Source: Thermoproteota archaeon | Lineage (GTDB): Archaea > Thermoproteota > Thermoprotei_A > Sulfolobales > Ignisphaeraceae | NCBI GenBank assembly: GCA_030550585.1 | Contig: JAUQPB010000002.1 | Location: 268,001 to 332,000, forward strand | DNA length: 64,000 bases | Direction of reading: 5' to 3' | In this document: positions 53,513 through 61,461 of the stretch, in pieces | Layout: each line of letters begins with the position of its first letter | Numbering within the stretch: the stretch's first letter is position 1 | Notes under the pieces: generated by a model | What the model saw: the letters and a program-made list of their open reading frames with translations, nothing else | Told to the model about the DNA's origin: nothing | Databases searched by the model: none | Made by a program: the position numbers and the translations under genes

Positions 53513-55375
53513 GTGATTAGGTTGCTTGAAAGGGTTTTAGAGAAGCTATACAGCGATGAATCTATAGTACCGCCTATAATGAGGTGGAAATATGTAGATG
53601 TCAGAGAGTATGAAGCTGTTTACAGAAGGAGTGTAGGTGATGTAGCTGGTTTCTGGGGTGAGGAGGCTAAGAAGCTTGTATGGGCAAAACCATGGAGAAG
53701 CGTAATAGAGGGTGTACCACCACATGTGAGGTGGTTTGTTGGTGGGGAGATAAGTGCTTATCACAATGTTGTAGAGAGGCATAGAGGCACTTGGGTATGG
53801 AATAAACCAGCTATCATATGGGAGAGTGAGCAGGGGGATGAAGAGGCAATATCCTATGAGAGTCTCCACAACCTCGTCGAGAAGCTGTCAAGTGCTTTGA
53901 AGAGCATAGGCATTGGTGCTGGGGATTGGGTGGTATTCTATGTGCCACCTACAATAGAGTCGATAGCTCTTATGCTAGCATCCATAAGGATTGGAGCCCC
54001 ATTCGAAGCTGTTTTCACTGGATTTGGATTCTACGAGCTTGGCAATAGAATCGCCTCTAGGAGACCAAGGCTGTTGGTTACAACCGACGGGTTCTATAGG
54101 AGGGGCAGAGTAATAGACACGGTTTTAACTGTTAGAAGAGCAATTGAATATGCTAAGCATAGATGTTCTACAGTGGTTATAGAGAGAATTGGGTCTGTCA
54201 AGCTTATGGAAAGCGAGATGAGTTTCGATAGCCTGAAGAGCCTTGGCGGAGAAAGAGTAGATAGCTTCACAGGGCCTTCTGACCACCCCCTCTTCGGACT
54301 TCACATAGCATATGAGGATGGCTACAAGCCTATCACACATGGTGTTGGCGGATACCTAGTGCAAACATACTCGACTAGTAGATGGATTGGTTTGAGACCG
54401 CACGACACATACTTTTGCACTGTGTGGCCTGGGTGGATAACGGGGATAACATATGTTGTCTTCGGCCCTCTGATGATAGGCTCGACAATTGTCCTATATG
54501 AAGGGAGCTTCGACTATCCATCAATTGATAGGTGGTGGGATATTATAGAGAGGTATGCCGTGACATTGTTTCTGACAACAGGATCTGCACTACGAATGCT
54601 TAGCAGGGCTGGGAACCAGCATGTCAAGGCACATAACATGGACACGCTAAAAGCTATTCTCGTAACTGCAGAGCCTCTCGAGAAAGATGTTTGGTGGTGG
54701 ACATACAGAGTTGTTGGAACTGGGGGCACAGCCATGATAACATCTGTGCCTGAGAGCCTCTCCGGCAGAATACCAGTTCTAAACATGTATATACAGAGCG
54801 AGTTAGCAACATTTGTACTGGGGAACCTGATAAACTATACATTTACCCCAGTTGTGCCAGGATCTGTTGGAAGACCTATACCAGGCTTTGACATAGATGT
54901 TGTTGACGAGCATGGAAACAGCGTTAGAGACTCTATAGGAGAGCTTGTGCTGAGAAAACCGTGGCCCTCAATGCCAGTTGAAGCGCCGAAGGAATTCTTT
55001 GATAGTTGGAGAGAGGGCTTCTATAGAACAGGAGACTATGCATATATGAAGAAAGACTTCACGGTATTTGTTCTCGGAAGAAGAGACGGTGTGATGAAAG
55101 TGAGTGGCTATAGGCTTAGTCCAGGTGCTGTGGAAAATATTTTGAGAGAGAAGCTAGGGAAAAACGTTATAGTTGTCGGGATGCCAGATGAGGCAAGATT
55201 CGAGGCGCCGATGATAATATCGAAGGAGGGGCTGGACCTGAAAACAGTGAGAAACTTGGTTAGAGAGTATGTAGGCGCTATATCAGAGCCCATTGGAATA
55301 AAGGTGATGAACTTCGATGAAAAAGCCCCGAAAAGTGCTTTGAGGTTAGATATAAAGAAAGCGTTTTGGTCGTAG
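53513..55375 (+). CDS. Acetyl/acyl-CoA synthetase homologue with degenerate ATP motifs
   Basis: The overall layout is that of AMP-forming acetyl-CoA synthetases: an N-terminal ACAS segment (WGEEAKKLVWAKPW, NVVERH), the large ANL domain and a C-terminal lid (YRTGDYAYMKKDFTVFVLGRRDGVMKVSGYRLSPG). The ATP P-loop, normally YTSGSTGKPKG, is AYEDGYKPI (residues 266-274); the WQTE-type motif is YIQSELA; and the final PKTRSGK lysine motif reads PKSALRLDIKK. TGD and GRRD are kept. Loss of the phosphate loop suggests it does not adenylate in the usual way: it may be a pseudoenzyme, acyl-CoA sensor or diverged ligase. It follows the MBL gene at 1 bp. Confidence 0.85.
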   Translation: MIRLLERVLEKLYSDESIVPPIMRWKYVDVREYEAVYRRSVGDVAGFWGEEAKKLVWAKPWRSVIEGVPPHVRWFVGGEISAYHNVVERHRGTWVWNKPAIIWESEQGDEEAISYESLHNLVEKLSSALKSIGIGAGDWVVFYVPPTIESIALMLASIRIGAPFEAVFTGFGFYELGNRIASRRPRLLVTTDGFYRRGRVIDTVLTVRRAIEYAKHRCSTVVIERIGSVKLMESEMSFDSLKSLGGERVDSFTGPSDHPLFGLHIAYEDGYKPITHGVGGYLVQTYSTSRWIGLRPHDTYFCTVWPGWITGITYVVFGPLMIGSTIVLYEGSFDYPSIDRWWDIIERYAVTLFLTTGSALRMLSRAGNQHVKAHNMDTLKAILVTAEPLEKDVWWWTYRVVGTGGTAMITSVPESLSGRIPVLNMYIQSELATFVLGNLINYTFTPVVPGSVGRPIPGFDIDVVDEHGNSVRDSIGELVLRKPWPSMPVEAPKEFFDSWREGFYRTGDYAYMKKDFTVFVLGRRDGVMKVSGYRLSPGAVENILREKLGKNVIVVGMPDEARFEAPMIISKEGLDLKTVRNLVREYVGAISEPIGIKVMNFDEKAPKSALRLDIKKAFWS

Positions 55376-55453
55376 AACAATCAATTACATGTTCAAAGCC
55401 TTAGAAGACTGTAAAGAAATGTCTAAATATAATAGATTTCAGGTGGAGCATCG

Positions 55454-55549
55454 ATGAGAGGTTTCAATCCGATTAGTTTTATTGAAAAGTGTATGTGGGT
55501 AAGCTCCATCATAAAAATAACTAAGTCTTTTATTGCTCGGCAATTGTAG
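55454..55549 (+). CDS. Possible 31-residue small protein
   Basis: A short ORF encoding MRGFNPISFIEKCMWVSS followed by IIKITKSFIARQL. It is preceded by AGGTGGAG at 5 nt, as good a ribosome-binding site as in real genes here, and by a TATA-like AAATATAAT at 55425-55433. It ends 23 bp before the membrane-protein gene. It might be a small amphipathic peptide or a leader affecting the next gene. The TATA and Shine-Dalgarno positions fit a short leader only if initiation is nearer the TATA than usual, so this is tentative. Confidence 0.35.
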   Translation: MRGFNPISFIEKCMWVSSIIKITKSFIARQL

Positions 55550-55572
55550 TAGTCCTTAGCGTTTTCTGCAAA

Positions 55573-56988
55573 GTGATGGTGTTGATCTGTAATATGCTCA
55601 TCAAAAAGGTTTCTTGGCATGGATTTAGAACCGTGTTTGTTATTCTCATTGTTTTTGCCTTGTATGTTCTCTCTGTTAATGCGGTCTTCTATACTCCCTA
55701 TACCATAGGTGCTATGGCTCTTTCCAGAAGCATGATTAGTGGATCGCCTTATATTGAGCCTTGGATTTGCCTCTCTGGTAGATGGGCTGATGTAGTCTAT
55801 GCTAATGGTAGATGTGTTTTTGCTGGCCCGCTAGGCCTTGGAATCGTTCTTGCCATACCGATGAAGCTAGCAGATGTTTTCAATGCAAAGGATCTGATAG
55901 TTGCAGGCTTTACAATGGCTTTTCTCGGCTCTCTATCAGTTTACATCTCTGCAAAGCTCTATGAAACGATTTTCGGAGATTGTAGAAGAGCTATTGTGGT
56001 GGCTATAGTCAATGGCTTGGCGGGGCCTCTATACATATACTCAACACATGTTTTTCCACAGGCTCCTCTAACACTTTTCTACACGCTTTACACACTGTCG
56101 CTAGTCAAGCTCTGTAATGGGGGTGAAAAGCTTTGGGCTGCTTTGGCAGGATTCTCAGCATCTATGTCAATTGTTTTAGACCCTTCAACATCTATACCAA
56201 TATTCTTTACATCTGCAACGGTTTTGGCAAAAATGATTAGAGACTATCTGAAGGATCATAAAAGCATTTGGAGAATCCTTACACATGTTCTCATATACAT
56301 AATATCTGCTTCTCCAATTACAGCAATGCAGTTGATCTATAACGCCTATACAACAGGTGACATGTTCACATTTCCGGAGCAGATATATTTAAAGAGGATA
56401 GGTGTTGAGGGGTTCGACCTAGCTAATATCCCATATGGGCTGTTCATACTGTTTATAGATCCTAGGAAGAGTCTCCTAGTTCTATACCCACTCTACATAC
56501 TCGCAGTTATCTACATGCCAAAAGCTCTTAAGAGGCTTGGTTTATATGAGAAGATAGTCTATGTAGCTTCTATCGCCATTCCAATTCTAGTGTATTCTAG
56601 TTGGTATGATGTGGATGGGGGGCTTTGCTATGGACCAAGGTTCCTAACAACAATAACTCCTCTTCTAATAGCCCCACTCGCACTTGGATTAGAAAACAAG
56701 GCTGTTTTGATAGTGCTTGCCATTCTGGGGCTATATTCATATGCTGAAAACCTTGTGGTTGTTATCTCAACGCCTTATCCAAGTGCCATCGAATATCTAA
56801 AGCCATTTGAAATCCAGTTGATAACATCTATAAACAGCTTTGTGGAGGGAACTAGATCAGCATATATATACACGGTAATTTCGGAATTCTTTAAAGAACC
56901 TGTTGTCACAGCAATATCGCTAGCAGCATTGAATATTTTGGCTGGAGCTGTAACCGCCTTGGCTATACATAAGGCAAAACAGTGTTAA
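55573..56988 (+). CDS. Polytopic membrane protein, possible GT-C-type mannosyltransferase-like
   Basis: A 471-residue protein with about ten hydrophobic segments. After the first helix (FVILIVFALYVLSVNAVF) comes an extracytoplasmic loop with YIEPWICLSGRW, and near residue 365 a loop WYDVDGGLCYGPRFLTTITPLL of the type seen in archaeal and actinobacterial GT-C-like membrane proteins. Two cysteines in the first loop could pair. I do not see a classical DXD, so glycosyltransferase activity is only suggested by topology. The GTG at 55573 is taken as start; ATG 55594 is an alternative. Confidence 0.7.
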   Translation: MMVLICNMLIKKVSWHGFRTVFVILIVFALYVLSVNAVFYTPYTIGAMALSRSMISGSPYIEPWICLSGRWADVVYANGRCVFAGPLGLGIVLAIPMKLADVFNAKDLIVAGFTMAFLGSLSVYISAKLYETIFGDCRRAIVVAIVNGLAGPLYIYSTHVFPQAPLTLFYTLYTLSLVKLCNGGEKLWAALAGFSASMSIVLDPSTSIPIFFTSATVLAKMIRDYLKDHKSIWRILTHVLIYIISASPITAMQLIYNAYTTGDMFTFPEQIYLKRIGVEGFDLANIPYGLFILFIDPRKSLLVLYPLYILAVIYMPKALKRLGLYEKIVYVASIAIPILVYSSWYDVDGGLCYGPRFLTTITPLLIAPLALGLENKAVLIVLAILGLYSYAENLVVVISTPYPSAIEYLKPFEIQLITSINSFVEGTRSAYIYTVISEFFKEPVVTAISLAALNILAGAVTALAIHKAKQC

Positions 56989-57112
56989 GCGATAAATAAT
57001 GTAGCTTTAGAGGCGGTAAGGCAATCAAAGCTTTAAACGGTTCAAAGCTGTATTTTGCTCTAAAGATGTATTTAGGTATAGGGGTAGCAATAGAAGCTGA
57101 GGTTTGCGTTTC

Positions 57113-57940
57113 ATGGCAGCTTGTGTAGAGGTGTCTAGCCTATCTGTTGAGACTCTAAATGGGTTTAAGATTTTGGAAAACATTTCTCTATCTATAGATT
57201 GTGGGGACTTCGTTGTTGTCTCTGGTCCTAGTGGTGGAGGTAAATCAACATTGTTGAAGGTTTTGCTTGGTATTAGAGATGCTTTAGAAAATCTGCGTGT
57301 GGCAGGCGATGTCAGGGTTTTGGGTGTGGATGTTCTGAAGTATGGTTTTACTAAGCTTTTTGGAAGGGTTGGTGTTGTTCTTCAAAATCCTGTTAACCAA
57401 GTCTTTTCGCTGACAGTTGAAGAGGAGGTGGCGTTTCCTTTAGAGAACGCTGGTTTGGATGTTAGCGAAATTCGTAGAAGAGTTGACGAGGCTCTGAAGG
57501 TTATGGAGCTGGATAGTCTGAGGAATAGATTTGTTAACACGCTTTCGATGGGGCAGATCCAGAGGGTTGTACTAGCATCTGCAATAGCGTTGAGACCAGA
57601 GCTACTTATCCTCGATGAGCCATGTTCGTATCTTGACCCTGTGGCGAAGAAGAGGTTCTATGAGTATGTCTACAGCTATTGGAGAGATAGGAAGGCGACT
57701 ATAGTTGTTGTCGAGCACGATCTCGACTATGTGCTGGGCTTTGCAACAAAGCTTCTAATACTCAATAGAAAAGTAGTTGCCTATGGATCTCCTCTAAAGG
57801 TTTTGAGTGAGATGAATATAGGGGATTATGGAGTTAAAGAGCCTATCTACATCAAAATATCTAAACAGTTCAACAAAGTTGCCAGAAATGTTGAGGAGTC
57901 TATCGAATACCTAAAGAGCGTTATATGCAGAAACGAATAG
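57113..57940 (+). CDS. ECF transporter ATPase (EcfA type)
   Basis: An ABC ATPase of the energy-coupling factor type: Walker A GPSGGGKST, Q-loop VGVVLQNPVNQVFSLTVEEEVAFPLEN (NQ-x-F and EEVAFP are ECF marks), signature TLSMGQIQRV, Walker B LLILDEPCSYLDP and H-loop VVVEHDLDY. The ATG at 57113 follows GAGG at 10 nt; TTG 57104 is too close to it. It is convergent with ecfT, overlapping by 20 bp, and could supply the second ATPase (A') for the leftward S-A-T genes. Confidence 0.9.
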   Translation: MAACVEVSSLSVETLNGFKILENISLSIDCGDFVVVSGPSGGGKSTLLKVLLGIRDALENLRVAGDVRVLGVDVLKYGFTKLFGRVGVVLQNPVNQVFSLTVEEEVAFPLENAGLDVSEIRRRVDEALKVMELDSLRNRFVNTLSMGQIQRVVLASAIALRPELLILDEPCSYLDPVAKKRFYEYVYSYWRDRKATIVVVEHDLDYVLGFATKLLILNRKVVAYGSPLKVLSEMNIGDYGVKEPIYIKISKQFNKVARNVEESIEYLKSVICRNE

Positions 57941-58694
57941 CTATAGCCAATCCAGCAAGACACAAAAGCACAGCAATTGCATCTCTAAATCCAAAGACCT
58001 CCGAATACAAATAGCTTCTCTTGCTATTTAAACCAAAACCTTTTACCTCAAGCGCTATAGTAACCTCATCAACTCTATTCAATGCCGATATTATCAGCGG
58101 GACAAAAACTGCGAAAGAGCTTCTAAGTCTACTAAGAAAGTTTCTTCTGATGAAAAGCCCTCTCGTCTTCTGAATATGCAGTATCTCAATCAGGTCGCTG
58201 GCTATCACCGATAGAAATCGAAGGGCTATAACAAATCCATGGCCATACTTGTATGGAATTCCAATACTGTTTAGAATACGTGCAATGGACTGGGGTTTCG
58301 TTGTTATGAAGAATATGTAGAAAGCTAGGGACATTATCAGTAGTCTGACTATGGCCGTAGCTACAGAGGCAGACAATCCTATTAGCGATGTCGTTGACGG
58401 GGATCTAAATATCGAGTAGATGTATGAGAATAGAATCATCGGCGATATGAAAATCATTAGGGAGGTGATTAGAGAGGCAACCCTCTTTACGCTAATCGAT
58501 AATAATGCCATTGAAAGAAAGGTTGCTAGTGTAAGTAGCAACACAACTAGTTTGTTGCATAGAAAGGCTATGGCTATACCTGCAAACATCAGAACTGCTT
58601 TTGTCAAGGGGTGGAGCTTGCCCAGAAAGCTCTTTTCCGAATAGAACAGAAAAATTTGGGACAAATTCCTCAGGTAGATGCTTGTTAACGACAT
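57921..58694 (-). CDS. ECF transporter transmembrane protein EcfT
   Basis: A 257-residue CbiQ/EcfT protein with about five to six hydrophobic segments. The N-terminal GKLHPLTKAVLMFAGIAIAF matches the (D/H)P-x-x-K start. The coupling helices carry ILHIQKTRGLFI (Ala-Arg-Gly-like XRG motif) and EVTIALEVKGFGL (second ARG-type motif reading VKG). It couples ATPases to the S component in the membrane. It overlaps the upstream ATPase gene by 10 bp and begins after GAGG. Confidence 0.88.
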   Translation of the reverse strand: MSLTSIYLRNLSQIFLFYSEKSFLGKLHPLTKAVLMFAGIAIAFLCNKLVVLLLTLATFLSMALLSISVKRVASLITSLMIFISPMILFSYIYSIFRSPSTTSLIGLSASVATAIVRLLIMSLAFYIFFITTKPQSIARILNSIGIPYKYGHGFVIALRFLSVIASDLIEILHIQKTRGLFIRRNFLSRLRSSFAVFVPLIISALNRVDEVTIALEVKGFGLNSKRSYLYSEVFGFRDAIAVLLCLAGLAIAIRFCI

Positions 58695-59554
58695 AGAGTT
58701 TTCCTCAACCTGTCCAATTCGAGTAGCAGGTCATCCAAATCTGTGGCCCTGTCCCAGCGAATCCCTAGTCGTTGAGCAAGCTCCACCTCTGTTGGCATCA
58801 CCAAATTGTTTTTAGTGAAAATACTTGGATTGTCTAAGACATCTTCTATAGAACCTCTAAAAACGATCCTGCCCTCGTTAAGGATTAGCAGTTTAGCCTT
58901 TGGCAACATGGTGATTATATCGGTGTCGTGGGTCGCAATAACAATTGCTGTTTCCAGCAAATTATTTATCTTATTGATTATATCTATAAATCTCTTCTTA
59001 AGGCCATAGTCGAGACCTGCTGTTGGTTCGTCCAATAAAAGGAGGGGAGGTTTGTGGATAAGAGCTGAGGCTAAGACAACCCTTCTTGCTTCTCCCTCAC
59101 TCAAGCTAAATGGTGATCTATCTAGCAAGTCGATGATGTCCAGCTTTGTTGCTATATCCAAAACATTTTTAGTTATCGTGCTATTGTCTATACCTAGGTT
59201 CCTAGCAACAAAGCTTATCTCGTCAAAAACTTTCGAGTTGAACATGTAGAGCCATGGGTTTTGATGCACATACCCAACAAGCCTCGCCAGATCTGCATCA
59301 GATAAACTGGTGATATCCCTGCCACATAGAGATGCATAGCCTCTAACAGGTTTTAGTATCCCCGCCAACACCTTCAAAAAAGTTGATTTGCCCGAGCCGT
59401 TAGGGCCTAGAACCAAGACAAGCTCTCTCTTTCGAATCTGCAGAGATATACCCTTCAAAACATATTCTTCTCCATATCTAAACCATAGATCGTCAACGCG
59501 AGCCACAGGATCGCAACTATCTTCAGAGCTCCTCGACTTGAACAGGGCTAACAC
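58685..59554 (-). CDS. ECF transporter ATPase (EcfA type)
   Basis: An EcfA ATPase: VDDLWFRYGEEYVLKGISLQI, Walker A GPNGSGKST, Q-loop VGYVHQNPWLYMFNSKVFDEI, signature SLSEGEARRVVLASA, Walker B LLLLDEPTAGLDYGLKK and H-loop IVIATHDTDI. The GTG at 59554 is supported by AGGTGGAG 6 nt upstream; it overlaps the pantoate kinase stop by 32 bp. A GTG at 59506 would give a shorter family-like start but lacks a ribosome site. A 120-residue tail follows the nucleotide domain, as in other EcfA proteins. Confidence 0.9.
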   Translation of the reverse strand: MLALFKSRSSEDSCDPVARVDDLWFRYGEEYVLKGISLQIRKRELVLVLGPNGSGKSTFLKVLAGILKPVRGYASLCGRDITSLSDADLARLVGYVHQNPWLYMFNSKVFDEISFVARNLGIDNSTITKNVLDIATKLDIIDLLDRSPFSLSEGEARRVVLASALIHKPPLLLLDEPTAGLDYGLKKRFIDIINKINNLLETAIVIATHDTDIITMLPKAKLLILNEGRIVFRGSIEDVLDNPSIFTKNNLVMPTEVELAQRLGIRWDRATDLDDLLLELDRLRKTLCR

Positions 59555-60446
59555 CCGGTCTCCACCTATATACCCACACTGGATCGGTTTTCTCGATAAT
59601 TTCGAGGGCCTTGTCTGCAGCTCGATAATCAACTATTGTAAATAGGGCCTCCCCCACCATGTTCATAGAGGCGCCTATAACGCCATCAACATCTTGCAGA
59701 AGTTCTATAACCTGTCTGATTTTTGGTGTTAGAAACCCTGCTTCTACTGCGAATTGGTAGCAGTTTCTAATGAAGTTCTCTGGGGTTGGACTAGCCTCTA
59801 TCCTTCTCAGAGTCTCTAAGCCAATTGCCCTAACCTTTTCTAGGTGATCAGAACTGGAAAGGATAGAGTTCTTGGGTATGGGTCTATAGAAAGCTGTTAA
59901 AGCGATTAGATTTGGTTCCATAGGTATGCACCTAACCTCTGCTATTCTAGGGCCACCAGGCTTAGAGACTAGAACAATTCCGTTGCAAGGCTTTAGAACC
60001 CCCACCACCGTTCCCAAACCAGACTTGCATATTATATCCGCCTCATGCGCTATCTCCGCAACATCGTCGAAGTCTATTGGCATATCCAATGCTTTGGCAA
60101 GTGCAAAGGCTATGGCAACAGCTGATCCACCGCTAGAACCGTATCCACCTCCTATTGGCACAGATATTCTCTGGTCTATGTAAACCCTACCACCCCTTCT
60201 CCCGGCCATTGCAAAAATCCTTTCAGCTATGTATCTAGCTAGGCAACCATCTATGTAAGAGCCGTTGACCCTATTTACAACCACAAGCCCATCACTATGG
60301 CTTAGATCCACAGACACCTCGGCAACTATTGCATTTGCTATTCCCAGCCCACCTCCGACAGCCCCTGTTTCTCTAAGATCAGAGGCTATATGTGGTGCAA
60401 AGAACCCTGATATACCTGCTGAAGCAGTTGACCTTACCCTCCTCAT
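59523..60446 (-). CDS. Pantoate kinase (archaeal CoA biosynthesis, GHMP family)
   Basis: A COG1829 GHMP kinase that phosphorylates pantoate, the archaeal first step towards 4'-phosphopantothenate. Motifs: the N-terminal ASAGISGFFAPHIASDL and RETGAVGGGLGIA (PGHITGFF and GSRGAGL in the family), the ATP loop SVPIGGGYGSSGGSAVAIAFALA, and CKSGLGTVVGVLKPCNGIVLVSKPGG. Start: the ATG at 60446 follows GGTGAG at 9 nt; GTG 60458 lies 12 bp earlier. The gene sits between the S-component gene and an EcfA gene, an unusual place for this enzyme. Other GHMP kinases (for example mevalonate-type) are less likely given the N-terminal motif. Confidence 0.85.
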   Translation of the reverse strand: MRRVRSTASAGISGFFAPHIASDLRETGAVGGGLGIANAIVAEVSVDLSHSDGLVVVNRVNGSYIDGCLARYIAERIFAMAGRRGGRVYIDQRISVPIGGGYGSSGGSAVAIAFALAKALDMPIDFDDVAEIAHEADIICKSGLGTVVGVLKPCNGIVLVSKPGGPRIAEVRCIPMEPNLIALTAFYRPIPKNSILSSSDHLEKVRAIGLETLRRIEASPTPENFIRNCYQFAVEAGFLTPKIRQVIELLQDVDGVIGASMNMVGEALFTIVDYRAADKALEIIEKTDPVWVYRWRPGVSPVQVEEL

Positions 60447-60454
60447 TAACACCC

Positions 60455-61204
60455 TCACCTATACCTCTTCAGCCACATCTCAACAGCTCTTGCAATTGGT
60501 GGGGTAAGGTATATCATGAAGGGTATCTCTGTGTAGTAGGTCCATAGAAACCATATTAGGGCGGCTGCAAACGGAGCCTTGGTCTGGAACTCTGGAGGAA
60601 CGCCCACAATATTAAGACTAGCTGCATAGGTGTAAGCCCATAGGCCAAAGCCTATGTAGAGAGAGCCTATCATCAATCCAAGGCTATAAGCTAGCGCCTC
60701 ATTCGGGTATATATAGCCTCTCCTTCTAAACATGAGCATTACCATGGATATGGCTACACCAGCTCCTGAGACAATGGCAACCGATATGAATACCAGGGCT
60801 GTTGTGAAATCGATGAATTTAATGGTGTATAGGTAGTAGAGAGCTGCTACAGGTATGAATTGGAGGATTATAGCTAGAATGCCCAAAGCTTTAGAATCCC
60901 TCCTAGCCTTCTTCGCAACAAGACCTAGAATGTAAAAGCCTAGAAAATTTGCTGGAACACCCACAGATAAGCTAACTAGCGCATTTCCATGGACAACCAT
61001 ATCGCTTATAAAAATCCCTATAGCAGCCCCCAAACCGCCTACAACAGGGCCAAAAACTTCTGAAAAAACAGCAGGCACAAAAACAGAAGGCCAAAACCTA
61101 ACACCGCCAACAACTATAGCAAAAATGCCAAAAGTTGTTGCTATGCCAACTAAAGCATATAGAGCGGCATTAACTATTGCTATCACAAAGTCTCTGACCT
61201 TCAT
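60455..61204 (-). CDS. Probable ECF transporter substrate-binding (S) component
   Basis: A ~249-residue membrane protein with about six hydrophobic segments. The region FGPVVGGLGAAIGIFISDMVVHGNALVSLSVGVPANFLGFYILGLVA resembles S-component loops (GPIVGGLAGALGDLI-type). It directly precedes pantoate kinase, EcfA and EcfT, the order of a dedicated ECF operon. The ATG at 61204 follows GAGGTGAG; the GTG at 61234 falls within AAGGTG. The substrate is not readable from sequence; the neighbouring kinase suggests pantoate or a related acid. Confidence 0.72.
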   Translation of the reverse strand: MKVRDFVIAIVNAALYALVGIATTFGIFAIVVGGVRFWPSVFVPAVFSEVFGPVVGGLGAAIGIFISDMVVHGNALVSLSVGVPANFLGFYILGLVAKKARRDSKALGILAIILQFIPVAALYYLYTIKFIDFTTALVFISVAIVSGAGVAISMVMLMFRRRGYIYPNEALAYSLGLMIGSLYIGFGLWAYTYAASLNIVGVPPEFQTKAPFAAALIWFLWTYYTEIPFMIYLTPPIARAVEMWLKRYR

Positions 61205-61249
61205 ATAAGCAACACTCACCTCTATGTGATACACCTTAAGAAGAATGCA

Positions 61250-61297
61250 GTTTAAATATTTAAACTCTTTTCTTAAATAAGTTTAAATAGTTTAAAT
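61250..61297. promoter_or_regulatory. AT-rich palindrome and iterated GTTTAAAT, candidate operator/promoter
   Basis: A perfect 16-bp palindrome GTTTAAATATTTAAAC at 61250-61265 is followed by CTTAAATAAG (a palindrome apart from its centre) and two direct GTTTAAAT copies at 61281-61288 and 61290-61297. On the minus strand these provide TATA-like elements about 45-90 nt before the S-component ATG. Iterated palindromic half-sites over a promoter are typical of a regulator binding site. Confidence 0.5.
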
Positions 61298-61461
61298 AAA
61301 CAAAAAGCGCTCTGTCTAAATAATCCAACTTGTGTGTCGCAGTTCCTCAACTAATGTTGTCGTTGTTTAATGAAAGTTTATTTCTTGTCTCTACATCTAT
61401 CTCTTTTTGTGATGAGCCGTGGCACATCTGATTTGTGATGTGTTTGTCGCAGCCGTCTGAC

